Positions 47,241 to 56,537 of a DNA stretch of 64,000 nucleotides are shown piece after piece (the stretch's first letter is position 1; each line of letters starts with the position of its first letter). The stretch lies in assembly GCA_043804925.1 (NCBI GenBank), contig JAZDIP010000047.1, forward strand, positions 1-64,000, in the 5' to 3' direction. The stretch is from ChocPot-Mid sp043804925 (lineage in GTDB: Bacteria > Bacteroidota > Ignavibacteria > Kapaibacteriales > UBA2268). A program made the position numbers and the translations under genes. Below the pieces are notes generated by a model. It was not told where the DNA came from. It made no database searches and saw only the letters and a program-made list of their open reading frames with translations.

Positions 47241-48881
47241 TTATTTTTTCCAGAGAATCTGATATTCAATTCTTCGATTCTTTGATCTACATTCTTCATT
47301 ATTACAGTTATTATATAAAAGTTTATCTGAACCAAAACCAAATGTTTTAATTCTTGATTTTTTAATTCCATTTATAACTAAATATGACTTAACAGATTCT
47401 GCTCTTTTTTCAGATAATTTTAAATTATAGCTCCTGTCTCCCAAATCGCATGTATGTCCTTGCAAGATTATATCTGTCTGATTGTATTTCATTAAAAAAT
47501 TCAATAATCTGTTTAAATCATTTTGATATTTATTAATTTCTAATTTATCGGAGTTTTTATCAAATAGAACGTTTAATATAGGTTCTCTGGGATATAGGTT
47601 TGTATCAGCGGATAGATTTGGTGGCTTTTGAACGGGGATATTTCCATCTTGTAAATCTTGTTGATGGCATTTTTTTAAACAGGTAAGGATTAGATTTTCA
47701 CTTGTTTCTCCATACTTTCCAATTGATGAGAGGTCAAGTTTTTTAGCTGTCCCAAAACAACTATCTGCTTCAGCATATACAATATATTTTTTCCCGTATG
47801 GTAGGACAACTTTAAAGTTACCATTCTTCGAATTTGATGTAGCTCTTCCAACAATTCCTTTATCCCCTAAATATTCAAATTTTATCTTTGCTTTAACTGC
47901 TAAATTACAATTGTCAAATACTTGTCCACTAAGAATAATTGTTGGTGTTATTTTATGTTTTAGAGGTATAATCTTAATATCAGATTTACCAAGTGAGTTT
48001 TTATCTGATATAATATAAGCCGAATCTCCTCTTGCATCAAGAGAAATATATGCATCAAAACTCAATGAATTAATATCTCCACCTAAGTTTTCTACTTCTG
48101 ACCAATTCATCCAGGTATCATCGAGCCGTACGCTTTTATATAAATCATAACTACCAAAGCCGCCAACTTTATTACTGGAAAAAAATAAAGTTCTGTTATC
48201 AGGAGCTAAAAAAGGAGCATGTTCGGCGAATTTTGAATTAACGGTTTTTCCGATATTTATGGGTTCAGACCACTCTTCAGTTGTATCATTAAGAAAGCAT
48301 ACGTATAAGTCATAATTACTTTGAGATGTATTCTCATTATTTTCACTAATTGACAAAAAAAGTATCGTATTGTTATTCGCTAAGTATGCTTCTGCGAAAT
48401 CTCCTTTTGAGATATTTTCATAATTTGGTATTTCAAGAGCTTTGGGTGTTTGCCATTCATCACCTTCTTTTTCACAAACAGAGAAACCTAAAGTATAAGT
48501 TCCATCGATATATTTACCAACTATTAAAGCTGTATTTCCATCGGGAGAAATACTACATATGCCATTAATTGTACTTTCATTAAATGGCTTCTCCATTTTT
48601 TTTGCATCACACCATGAGCCATTTGATTTTTCAGAATACCATATATATTGAAAATATTCTTCTTTGCCATCAATTGTTTCAGAATAAGATCTTGTAAAAT
48701 ATAATGTTTTGCCATCTGGTGATATTAATGGGGCTAATTCATCTTCTTGAGAGTTAATATTGATTCCAAGATTTGTCTGAGTATAACCTAAGAACTGAGA
48801 AATTGCCGGATGAATAAATATCATGAAAAAAATTATTGAAATAAATAAGGATTCAATAATTCTAATTGATTTTGTTTTCAA
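47241..48881 (-). CDS. PD40 propeller / OmpA-domain outer-membrane protein
   Basis: 546 residues. Hydrophobic export signal (SIIFFMIFIHPAIS). Beta-propeller blades of PD40/TolB type follow (LAPLISPDGKTLYFTRS, CSISPDGNTALIV, FLAPDNRTLFFSSNKVGGFGSYDLY), then a carboxypeptidase-regulatory-like strand region (about 310-370) and a C-terminal OmpA domain (VLFDKNSDKL ... LQGHTCDLGD ... RIKTFGFGSD ... NRRIEYQI), which binds peptidoglycan. The start is TTG with AGGGG upstream; no ATG fits. Similar PD40-OmpA proteins in Bacteroidota accompany the type IX apparatus. Confidence 0.88.
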   Translation of the reverse strand: MKTKSIRIIESLFISIIFFMIFIHPAISQFLGYTQTNLGININSQEDELAPLISPDGKTLYFTRSYSETIDGKEEYFQYIWYSEKSNGSWCDAKKMEKPFNESTINGICSISPDGNTALIVGKYIDGTYTLGFSVCEKEGDEWQTPKALEIPNYENISKGDFAEAYLANNNTILFLSISENNENTSQSNYDLYVCFLNDTTEEWSEPINIGKTVNSKFAEHAPFLAPDNRTLFFSSNKVGGFGSYDLYKSVRLDDTWMNWSEVENLGGDINSLSFDAYISLDARGDSAYIISDKNSLGKSDIKIIPLKHKITPTIILSGQVFDNCNLAVKAKIKFEYLGDKGIVGRATSNSKNGNFKVVLPYGKKYIVYAEADSCFGTAKKLDLSSIGKYGETSENLILTCLKKCHQQDLQDGNIPVQKPPNLSADTNLYPREPILNVLFDKNSDKLEINKYQNDLNRLLNFLMKYNQTDIILQGHTCDLGDRSYNLKLSEKRAESVKSYLVINGIKKSRIKTFGFGSDKLLYNNCNNEECRSKNRRIEYQILWKK

Positions 48882-48996
48882 TATTTTCCCCTACCTAAAT
48901 ATATTTAATTGTTGAATTTACTTATTATTTAATTCTAATTCTTGATTTATTCGATAATGTTCTAAAATAAAGAAAAATATTAAAGAAAACAAATTA

Positions 48997-49031
48997 TTTA
49001 AATTTATTTCTGAAATATCTAAGATATATCG
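48997..49031. repeat. 35-bp direct repeat, right copy
   Basis: Second copy of 45429-45463 with one mismatch, same orientation, about 3.57 kb apart. It lies upstream of the OmpA/PD40 gene start. Confidence 0.85.
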
Positions 49032-49268
49032 GCTGAAGATGACGAGGGTAATGAATTTGAATTGAATATTACAGTAACAAAGGAGATGATGCAAAAAACT
49101 TTAGGTTCGATTTTTCTAAAAAGCAATTGATATTTGTAAGGACTTCTTAAAAGAAATAATATCGACCGAAATTCTTTAGATTCCTTAATACTTGTTGGAA
49201 GTCCGACTTATTCGCCAACCTGTTTTCGTAATTGGGGCACCCTAAAATATTTTGCAATAATTTCATAA
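49032..49268 (+). pseudogene. Unrecognised decayed coding fragment
   Basis: One frame reads AEDDEGNEFELNITVTKEMM and on to FLKSN before TGA at 49128-49130; a TAA follows shortly, and the same frame resumes with SLDSLILVGSPTYSPTCF until TAA at 49266. The composition is protein-like but no family is recognised. It begins exactly where the right 35-bp repeat ends, so it may be the tail of a gene cut by the rearrangement. The rest of 48882-49399 is AT-rich leader sequence. Confidence 0.35.
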
Positions 49269-49399
49269 AGTTCTGTTTGTTCCTGATACAATTAATAAAT
49301 ATTTATTTTTATTCTTGATGAAATTAATTATATTTACATGTCCTAATTATTGAGAATAATTAACTAAAATAAATTTCTTATTATAAAATTGGGATAATT

Positions 49400-50431
49400 A
49401 TGAGTTTTTCTGAACTTTGCATCAAATTATGTGATGTCGAATTGTCGTTACTTGACGATTTGAAAAAATACAGCACAACAAATAATGAGTTATTATATCA
49501 ATTGGAAAATCTGAAGGAAACTGCTACCAAAACATTGAATGAAGCTGAAATTCAAATCAAAAACCGCCAGAACGAACCTGAAACTTATAATTTCTTAATT
49601 TCCTATTTAAAAGAAACTAAAATTATTACTGAGTTAATTAATAAGAATAAAAAGCACTTAGCCAACTTTTTTAATAGCAATAGAAAATCCGTTGAAATTG
49701 AAGAGCTTATACAAAAAAAAATATTTTCACTACTAAATTCGAGATTTTTAATTATTACACAACGTAGGGTGTTGAAGTCTGGTGTAGATTTCGAAGAATT
49801 AAAAAAAGATAAGGAAGATATTGTTCAAAACGCTATGTTAAAAATCTCAAAAAATTATTTAAAAATCAATTATAAAATTGGTTTTTATTATTGGGCTCTC
49901 AAGGTTCTATATAATAAAACAGGTGATTATTATCGTGAACGATTAAAGTATAGTTATTTTAATGATAACGTTGTAGAAATTTTAACATCAATTGATGATG
50001 CAATCAGCTATAAAGAAATAGAAAATGTGATAGAAGTTCTTGAAGGAAATAGAAACACTGTAATTTTCTCAATTCGCGATTGTATACTAAAGTGTTTAAA
50101 AAAGTTAAATAAAGATTGCCAAAGATTCTTCAGGTTATTTCTTGATGAGGGATTAGATAAATGGGAAATGTGTGTTGCTTTTTATAGTATTTTTAATCCT
50201 GATGATTATTCGAAAGAACAGCAGGAGAAAATTATAGATAAATTTAATTCAAAAAAATCTTATTGTAAAAGTTTATTCTTAGAATTACTTCAAAAAGCAA
50301 AATGTGTTGAATTAAAAGAAAACAAAAAAGATAAAAAGAAAAGTAAAAAGGTTAAAAAAGGAAATAAAAATGGGAAGAAAAATAATAAAAATATTATACT
50401 GGCTGACTACATTGAGGGAGAAGCAAAATGA
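49400..50431 (+). CDS. Divergent sigma-70-family (ECF-like) sigma factor
   Basis: 343 residues. After an N-terminal helical extension of about 110 residues, a region-2-like stretch is seen (DKEDIVQNAMLKISKNY ... FYYWALKVLYNKTGDYYRERLK, about 133-182), matching the D-x-V-Q-x-x-x-L / F-x-x-W-x-x-x-x-x-N / D-x-x-R pattern. A region-4-like helical part (LKKLNKDCQRFFRLFLDEGL, CKSLFLELL) follows about 230-300. The last 35 residues include a strongly lysine-rich tail. Its stop overlaps the anti-sigma start by 4 nt (ATGA), the usual sigma/anti-sigma coupling. Too divergent for a group assignment. Confidence 0.75.
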   Translation: MSFSELCIKLCDVELSLLDDLKKYSTTNNELLYQLENLKETATKTLNEAEIQIKNRQNEPETYNFLISYLKETKIITELINKNKKHLANFFNSNRKSVEIEELIQKKIFSLLNSRFLIITQRRVLKSGVDFEELKKDKEDIVQNAMLKISKNYLKINYKIGFYYWALKVLYNKTGDYYRERLKYSYFNDNVVEILTSIDDAISYKEIENVIEVLEGNRNTVIFSIRDCILKCLKKLNKDCQRFFRLFLDEGLDKWEMCVAFYSIFNPDDYSKEQQEKIIDKFNSKKSYCKSLFLELLQKAKCVELKENKKDKKKSKKVKKGNKNGKKNNKNIILADYIEGEAK

Positions 50432-51402
50432 GCTGTATTAATGATAAAATCGGAAACAAATTGGAATTTTATCTTTTCAATAAATTAACAGAATCTGAAA
50501 AATTGGAGTTTGAAGAACATTTATTTGAGTGTAAATTCTGTTATGAACAGTATCGCGAGTTGTTTCCAGCGATTCAAACTATGCTTGAAAATACAGAATT
50601 TTTCAGGGCTGAGCTCGATAAATCAATTAATATTTTAAAAAAAAACGAAGATGTTTCGACAGAAAATACTGTTATAGGTTCACCAATTGAACGACAAAAT
50701 ATCATTAAAAGAATCTTATCCAATAAGCTTACTTACTATTCAGCGGCTGCATCCGTTATTTTAGTTTTTGGTTTATATCTCACATATCAAATTGGATATT
50801 TCTACGGGAAGGATGATAGTTATCAAAATAATAGAATTGCAGAACGTGGGGAAAGACTTTGGCATCATGAAAATTTTGGTGATACTGTTAATAATCCTTT
50901 GGGACCAGATAGTCACCGGATAAGAGAATCCCAACCATTGCCAGATGAGCAAATAGCAAGTATTGATTTGAGTTCCTTACCCGATGACTCAAGAAATCCA
51001 TGGGTATTATCTACTCAATTTAGTACAGATAGACCGGCAACAAACGAAAAATTTGAATCAGCTTTAAGAATTTACCGGGAGGGTAATAAGTATTCACATG
51101 CATTGGAAAAATTCTTGAGCTGTGAGAGAAACGAAACTTCTAACTTTTATATTGCAATGTGCTATCTATACTTAGGTGAATTCACTTCTTCGATTCATAT
51201 AATTAATCAAATGGGGAAAATTACAAATAGCGATATTAAGGATTTAGTTTATAAAGCTCTTGCTCATAATTTAATAAATATTAGAAGGCAGGAAGGAATT
51301 AATCGTATTAGTTTAATGAGAAATTTTTTAAATAATAATTATAGTAGAGATGAAATTCAATCCTTAGAAAATACAATAAATAATATAAATATTGAAAATT
51401 AA
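50428..51402 (+). CDS. Zinc-finger anti-sigma factor with TPR-like outer domain
   Basis: 324 residues. The N-terminal zinc-finger anti-sigma motif is a Cys at residue 3 and H-LFE-C-KF-C near residue 31-38 (HxxxCxxC). One membrane helix follows (about 100-122, YYSAAASVILVFGLYLTYQI). The outer part has a TPR-like helical repeat region (KFESALRIYREGNKYSHALEKFLSC, SNFYIAMCYLYLGEFTSSIHII). In the known mechanism such proteins hold the sigma factor at the membrane and release it upon proteolysis or signal. The next gene is a TPR-protease starting 32 nt later. Confidence 0.82.
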   Translation: MSCINDKIGNKLEFYLFNKLTESEKLEFEEHLFECKFCYEQYRELFPAIQTMLENTEFFRAELDKSINILKKNEDVSTENTVIGSPIERQNIIKRILSNKLTYYSAAASVILVFGLYLTYQIGYFYGKDDSYQNNRIAERGERLWHHENFGDTVNNPLGPDSHRIRESQPLPDEQIASIDLSSLPDDSRNPWVLSTQFSTDRPATNEKFESALRIYREGNKYSHALEKFLSCERNETSNFYIAMCYLYLGEFTSSIHIINQMGKITNSDIKDLVYKALAHNLINIRRQEGINRISLMRNFLNNNYSRDEIQSLENTINNINIEN

Positions 51403-51433
51403 TATATCAACCATAAATTATTCGGAGAGCCAT

Positions 51434-54253
51434 ATGAAGACTTTTAGACTATTTTTTATTCCATTCATTACCTTTTTTTTAATTATAGTAAATCTTTTTT
51501 CACAAATTAATACTACTAACTTTGATGAAATAAGAAACAGATATTCTTCAGCTGTTGTTGTAGTAAAGGTTATTAATAATCTTAATGAAGAATTTCACGG
51601 GAGTGGAATTGTATTAGATTCTACAGGTTATATTGTAACCTGTAATCACGTTATTGCAGGAAGTAAAGAAATTAAAGTAATTTTTAATGACAAAAAAGAG
51701 TATAATGTAGTATCATTTTGCAATGACCCGGTTAATGATATTGCTTTGCTAAAGATAAATGCTGGAGAATTGGAACATGTCGTGTTCAATCAATTAGGTT
51801 GCAATAAAGGAGAAAGTATTTGTGTCTTAAGTAATCCCGGAAATTTACGGAATATATTAGCTGTTGGGACAATTAGCAATTTTAATACATCGGGTTCTAT
51901 AGTACTTGATGTAATAACTGCAAGAGGTTCATCGGGAGGGGCAGTTTTTACAACAAGCGGTAATGTTATAGGTATGATTGTATCAGGCGATGAAACACGA
52001 AGTATCACTAATGCCGTACCAATTCAGAAGATTGCTTCATTAAGGCAAAAGGGAGAATTTAAAACTTTGCCTACTACAATTCCCTTTCTAGATTGCAATC
52101 AGCTTTTAAATGAAGCTATTGATTCAATTAATAGTGGAATAAATTCTTATCATAGTGCCTTTAATCTGCTGTCCTTAATAATGAATAGTTGTCCTGATAA
52201 TCCCGGGGCTATATATTGGATGGCTTACATGTATTATAATTTGGGGAATTTTACAACCGCACTTAGTTATTATAACAGGGCATTAGAAAACAGGGATGCA
52301 TTGCTTAAAATTAAAATGCTGCATGATGCTTATTTTGAGCGAGGCATTACATTAGTTGAACTTGATATGTATAGGAAAGCGATACCTGATTTCAAAGAAG
52401 CCCAGCAAATTTATCCTGTTTACAAAAACAAATGTTATTTTAATATATATTCATGTTTTTACAATCTTGACCAATGCGATAGTGCTATCTTTTATTTCTT
52501 TAAAATTCCTTTGGAGGAAGCAAAAAACATGATTCTTGTCCGAAATACATGGGAAAATGTCATAACTTGTTTGGAAAAAACAAAAGGAGCGAATTATAAA
52601 GAAAGAATTGAATCCATTCGCAAGATTGTTGAATCATTACCTCCGCTAAATCCTGATTTTTATTTAAAAGAAGCATTGAAGTTGTATAAATCAGGGAAAT
52701 TGCAGGAAGCCAATGACTATTTGTTAGAAGGTATTTCAAAATATCCCGGAAATTATGATTTGAATTCAACGTTGGGATTGATGTTTTTTGAGCAGGGTAT
52801 TCAAAGGGATGATAATAATAATTATAATTCAGCTTTACGATATTTTAACACTGCTTATAAGGTCAACGAAAGAGCAGATTTAGGCAATAATATTGTTACT
52901 ACATACTATTTGATGGCAAAATCACATTACTTATCAGCAATAGATTATTATAATCAATTGGTGATTGCAGATAATTGGGATGACCATAAAGAAATTACAA
53001 AATTTCTTGATTCATCGAATTCTTATATAAGGAAGGCAATGCAGGATAGATATTTTAACAAAAATAATGCATCTAAATCAATTCTATCTTTAGATACCAA
53101 TATTAAATTGATGACTGCTCAAATATTAAGACAAAGAGAGAAATACAGAGAAGCACTCGATTCACTGGAGAAATATTTTGTTGACCCGAATAAATGTGAA
53201 ATTCTATTTGAATTTGCAATGAATGAATTCAAATTAAAACAAAATAATAATGCTTTAAACTATATAAACAGGGCAATAGAGAATGGCAATGATTCAAAAT
53301 GTCTTTGTAATATCCGGAATTTAAAAATTAATATTCTTACGAATTCAGATAATAATAAAGAAGCCTTACAAGAAGCTATGACTTTAAAAGATTTGGGATG
53401 TAAATCAGCTGGAGAACAAATGTGTTATACATTAGATAATTTTCTTGTTGATAAGTTCATTAAGAAAGAATATGATGATATAATAGATTTTTTCATGGGT
53501 AATGACGAACTATTGGATATTTGTCCTTGTGCTAATTGGTTTTTGAGTGCTTCTAATTACAGAAAGGGAAGACTTGAGGACGAGAAGTTAAAAACAGATA
53601 GAAATCAGGCAGTTGCCAGCGAAACGAATATCCAAAATGTTTTGGAGTATTATAAACGTGCATTGACAAACTTATCAAAAGCACGTTCAATGGGATGCCA
53701 ACGTAAGGATTTTTGTCTGGAATCAGCAATTCATAATTCCATGGGATTAATAATTGCGAACAATGGTAATTATATTGATTCCAGGATAGATTACATGACT
53801 GCGAAGAAGTTTGCATCGGATAGATATGAACAGGAAGAACCTTGTAAAGGAGAATTGTTGGAAACTTATCTTCATTATGCGAATTTATATGTATCTGATG
53901 TTGTACAAAATTACGATTCCTGCATAATTGTATGTAATGAAGGTTTAAATATATTCCCCAATAATTGTGAATTATCGTATTATTCGGCGTTTAGCTACTA
54001 TAAATTATTTATTAGAGGTCAAAGCAATGAAGATTATTTATTAAGAGCTAACCAAATCGTCAATAAATTACTGGAATTTTGTCCAAAACATGTTGGTGCT
54101 TTAAGATTAGGTGTTGAGATTAATGTTCTTATGAAACAATATAAAAAAGCATGTGAATATTGCAGAAGTTTAATGAGGGAGGGGGGAGATAATCCTGATG
54201 TACCATGCTTAAAATGGTTAAGAGATAATTATCAGATTGACTGTCCTGAATAA
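51434..54253 (+). CDS. Secreted trypsin-fold protease with long TPR array
   Basis: 939 residues. The signal peptide ends near residue 24 (IVNLFSQ). An S1C/HtrA-like protease domain occupies about 30-210: His in VTCNHVIAG, Asp in DPVNDIALLKI, Ser in ARGSSGGAVF, so the triad is complete. The remaining 720 residues are TPR-like helical repeats (AIYWMAYMYYNLGNFTTALSYYNRAL is the clearest), with many Cys near the C-terminus; no PDZ domain is seen. Start ATG 51434 has GGAG 6 nt upstream. The placement after sigma and anti-sigma genes suggests it senses an envelope signal and may cut the anti-sigma factor. Confidence 0.87.
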   Translation: MKTFRLFFIPFITFFLIIVNLFSQINTTNFDEIRNRYSSAVVVVKVINNLNEEFHGSGIVLDSTGYIVTCNHVIAGSKEIKVIFNDKKEYNVVSFCNDPVNDIALLKINAGELEHVVFNQLGCNKGESICVLSNPGNLRNILAVGTISNFNTSGSIVLDVITARGSSGGAVFTTSGNVIGMIVSGDETRSITNAVPIQKIASLRQKGEFKTLPTTIPFLDCNQLLNEAIDSINSGINSYHSAFNLLSLIMNSCPDNPGAIYWMAYMYYNLGNFTTALSYYNRALENRDALLKIKMLHDAYFERGITLVELDMYRKAIPDFKEAQQIYPVYKNKCYFNIYSCFYNLDQCDSAIFYFFKIPLEEAKNMILVRNTWENVITCLEKTKGANYKERIESIRKIVESLPPLNPDFYLKEALKLYKSGKLQEANDYLLEGISKYPGNYDLNSTLGLMFFEQGIQRDDNNNYNSALRYFNTAYKVNERADLGNNIVTTYYLMAKSHYLSAIDYYNQLVIADNWDDHKEITKFLDSSNSYIRKAMQDRYFNKNNASKSILSLDTNIKLMTAQILRQREKYREALDSLEKYFVDPNKCEILFEFAMNEFKLKQNNNALNYINRAIENGNDSKCLCNIRNLKINILTNSDNNKEALQEAMTLKDLGCKSAGEQMCYTLDNFLVDKFIKKEYDDIIDFFMGNDELLDICPCANWFLSASNYRKGRLEDEKLKTDRNQAVASETNIQNVLEYYKRALTNLSKARSMGCQRKDFCLESAIHNSMGLIIANNGNYIDSRIDYMTAKKFASDRYEQEEPCKGELLETYLHYANLYVSDVVQNYDSCIIVCNEGLNIFPNNCELSYYSAFSYYKLFIRGQSNEDYLLRANQIVNKLLEFCPKHVGALRLGVEINVLMKQYKKACEYCRSLMREGGDNPDVPCLKWLRDNYQIDCPE

Positions 54254-54292
54254 ATAATGAAAATCAGTTAAGAAATAATTATTATAAATAAA

Positions 54293-54327
54293 TTTTTCGA
54301 GATTTTCCATTTTTCCGCAACATAGTA
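54293..54327 (+). promoter_or_regulatory. Candidate sigma-regulon promoter, copy 1
   Basis: Two boxes, TTTTTCGAGATTTT and CAACATAGTA, separated by 11 nt, 41 nt before the ATG at 54369. The same boxes with the same spacing recur at 58704-58738 (29 of 35 positions identical, mismatches confined to the spacer). The architecture fits -35 and -10 elements of an alternative sigma factor, plausibly the one at 49400. Confidence 0.55.
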
Positions 54328-54368
54328 TTTAAAGTTTATGTTGTTAATATTTTTAAAAGGAAAGAAAA

Positions 54369-54635
54369 ATGGAAAAGACAGACAAAATTCCTTGCCCCAG
54401 ATGCAAGGGTAAAAGTGTTAGTATTGGTTCACCCAATACATTTAAAGTTCTAAAATGGTTTCTGATTATTTTGGTTGGTGGTTCTGTTTCATCAGTATTG
54501 TCATATCTTACGGAAGTCAGGGCAGTTGGAATAATATCATTTTTTGTTATAGCTTTTATTGTAAAGACATTTCCAAATATGGTAATGTTAAAATGTAACA
54601 GTTGTGGTAAAAGTTGGTTCCAGCCATATATTTAG
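54369..54635 (+). CDS. Small membrane protein with split zinc ribbon
   Basis: 88 residues. A CPRCKGKS pair at the N-terminus and CNSCGKSW at the C-terminus flank two membrane helices (about 28-45 and 52-70). The four Cys could bind one zinc ion if both ends lie in the cytoplasm, which the helix hairpin allows. No family is recognised. An AAGG site precedes the ATG. It is the first gene behind candidate promoter copy 1 and may be a direct target of the local sigma factor. Confidence 0.75.
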   Translation: MEKTDKIPCPRCKGKSVSIGSPNTFKVLKWFLIILVGGSVSSVLSYLTEVRAVGIISFFVIAFIVKTFPNMVMLKCNSCGKSWFQPYI

Positions 54636-54704
54636 AAGCATTAAAAAACATTATTTTTTTTTAAAAGAAATTCATTATTGTCATATTTTACTCAGGAGAC
54701 TCAA

Positions 54705-55202
54705 ATGAAAAAATCATATTTAATTTTTCTTTTTATAAGTTTATTTTTATTTACAAATGTTTTTGTGAAAGCTCAAAGTAAAAGCTTAATAGACTGCTTG
54801 GAATCACTTCATTATTCTTCCATTCAATTAACACCGAATATGTACGGACATTTTGAAATGGAGGCAATGCTTGACGGTAAACATCCAATTGTACTAATTG
54901 TAGATACTGGTTCCAGCATGTCATTACTTAGCAAATCTCTTTTAGATTCCGTTGGCTACGTTACTCATCCTGTACCTGACCCTGAAGGCAGAGAATTGTG
55001 GAGAGTCCGCGTTGACAGTCTGACATTCGGGAAAGCTAATACCGGTCGTAAAGAATTAATTGTAGGTAACCTCGACGAATTATTTCCGGGATTTGATGCT
55101 TACGGTAAAAGAATACATGGATTAATCGGTTCAGATTTACTTTCAAGGTATTCTGCCCTTATAGACATTGAATGGTCAAGATTATATTTACTTGTTAGAT
55201 AG
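54705..55202 (+). CDS. Secreted retropepsin-like aspartic protease domain protein
   Basis: 165 residues. The signal peptide ends near residue 24 (FVKAQS). A single retropepsin-type fold follows: substrate-side strand KHPIVLIVDTGSSMSLLS with the catalytic DTGS, then GLIGSDLLSRYSALIDIEW, the usual second hallmark (hydrophobic-hydrophobic-G). Such single-domain proteases act as dimers. AGGAG lies 6 nt before ATG 54705. With the trypsin-fold protein it gives this block two candidate envelope proteases. Confidence 0.83.
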   Translation: MKKSYLIFLFISLFLFTNVFVKAQSKSLIDCLESLHYSSIQLTPNMYGHFEMEAMLDGKHPIVLIVDTGSSMSLLSKSLLDSVGYVTHPVPDPEGRELWRVRVDSLTFGKANTGRKELIVGNLDELFPGFDAYGKRIHGLIGSDLLSRYSALIDIEWSRLYLLVR

Positions 55203-55235
55203 AAACAATCTTTAAACAAATTTTTGGAGGTTAAA

Positions 55236-55934
55236 ATGAAAAAAGCTAATATTCTAATTGCATTAGCTTTACTTGTTATAGCAAATAGCAATCTCTTTTG
55301 TGGGAAATATTCGGATACTGTAGAAATCAATGTTTTTGCAGAATTAATTGATTACGAAGTTCCTGCTGACACTAATTATATATATGGAGGAGCAGCATTA
55401 ATGGAAGGTGATGTTAATGTAGGTTTATCAAAAAAAGGACTTGATTCTGCTCATCTTATTTTTATACAAGCTTATTTCAATATGGGATTTGGGAAAATTA
55501 AAAATACAGGACAATCTGAAATAATATTGAATTGTGATGATGAACTTAAATCATCTGTAAGAAAACAAGTTGATGGGAGTCAGTCATCTTCAGCAGATTT
55601 AAGTTTGATAACTTTGTCAAAAAGTGATTTTGATGTCATTTTTCCTGAGTCTATTTTAATCCGATATGATAAATTCAATTGGATGGTTGTAGATAATTTC
55701 AACTTTAATAAAGAAGATTTAGATTTACTCCTCAAAGAAAAGAAAGGGGAAAATAATACAGGGATATTAGCTGAAGATTATAAAATGCAGATAAGACCTG
55801 AAGTTGCCACAATGAAAGCTATAAGAAGTAAGGAATGGAAAATAAAAATTGGCGCGACATTGCATATTAAAGAAAATCAAGAATCAGGGGAATATACAGG
55901 GCTTTGCCGTGTAATTGTAAAATATAAGGATTGA
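55236..55934 (+). CDS. Secreted DUF4402-like protein
   Basis: 232 residues with an N-terminal signal (ILIALALLVIANSNLFCG) that may be a lipoprotein-like Cys site or a plain signal peptide. The body is beta-rich: VEINVFAELIDYEVP, AYFNMGFGKIKNTG, and a closing strand pair WKIKIGATLHI ... SGEYTGLCRVIVKYK. This ending (G-x-Y-x-G-x-x-x-V-x-V-x-Y) is typical of DUF4402-type Ig-like surface proteins. It is a distant paralogue of the protein at 57880. GGAGG precedes ATG 55236 by 5 nt. Confidence 0.6.
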   Translation: MKKANILIALALLVIANSNLFCGKYSDTVEINVFAELIDYEVPADTNYIYGGAALMEGDVNVGLSKKGLDSAHLIFIQAYFNMGFGKIKNTGQSEIILNCDDELKSSVRKQVDGSQSSSADLSLITLSKSDFDVIFPESILIRYDKFNWMVVDNFNFNKEDLDLLLKEKKGENNTGILAEDYKMQIRPEVATMKAIRSKEWKIKIGATLHIKENQESGEYTGLCRVIVKYKD

Positions 55935-55976
55935 GAAAAATATACGGAATTATTAAAAAATATAAATGGAAGATAA

Positions 55977-56537
55977 ATGAAAAATTTTAAAATAACAAAT
56001 TATATATTTTTTGCTTTTTGCTGTTTATTGTTTTTGGTATCATGTGATAACGATGAACCATCAGAGAAGTTAAATAAATATTACAAAGATATGGAAAACA
56101 GATATTATCCACTTAAAGATATATCCTTTGAAATGGCAAGCTTTCAACTTAATTGGGTTTTATTGCATCTTCAAATAGCTGAAATATGTCCTAAAGATTG
56201 TAAAATCTCTTGTTATACTAATAAGCAAAAAGAAAGATTTCTTAAATCTTATTATACTGGGAAGTTGTATAAACAAATGATGAATAACAGATATTTTCTT
56301 GAATCCATATTAACTCTGAAGAAAGCAAGTATAGATTCACTAAATGATTTAATTTTTAAGCTTAGAAATTATCGAACATATGTTAGTGCTGATGAAAATA
56401 AAAGCGGAGATAAACGAATTACAACTGAAGCCGGTTGTCATGTAGAATTAAAAATTGACTCAATATTTTCACAAATAATTATTGACTTCATTAAACTCGA
56501 TGAAAAAAGGATAAGGTCAATATGGAGAAAGGAATAA
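55977..56537 (+). CDS. Lipoprotein, unknown function
   Basis: 186 residues. Lipobox LVSC near residue 23 (FCCLLFLVSCDND). The mature part is helical and charged, with CPKDCKISC near the middle (a small Cys cluster) and no recognised domain. It lies in the co-directional block of envelope genes, about 40 nt behind the DUF4402-like gene, and is probably in the same transcript. No Shine-Dalgarno beyond GGAAG is seen. Function unknown. Confidence 0.65.
   Translation: MKNFKITNYIFFAFCCLLFLVSCDNDEPSEKLNKYYKDMENRYYPLKDISFEMASFQLNWVLLHLQIAEICPKDCKISCYTNKQKERFLKSYYTGKLYKQMMNNRYFLESILTLKKASIDSLNDLIFKLRNYRTYVSADENKSGDKRITTEAGCHVELKIDSIFSQIIIDFIKLDEKRIRSIWRKE

Noticed and set aside
49400..54253. Type III-E CRISPR (Craspase)-like system, because of TPR-protease plus sigma factor
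   Set aside because: The protease is a trypsin fold with a signal peptide, not a CHAT protein, and there is no crRNA array or gRAMP gene.
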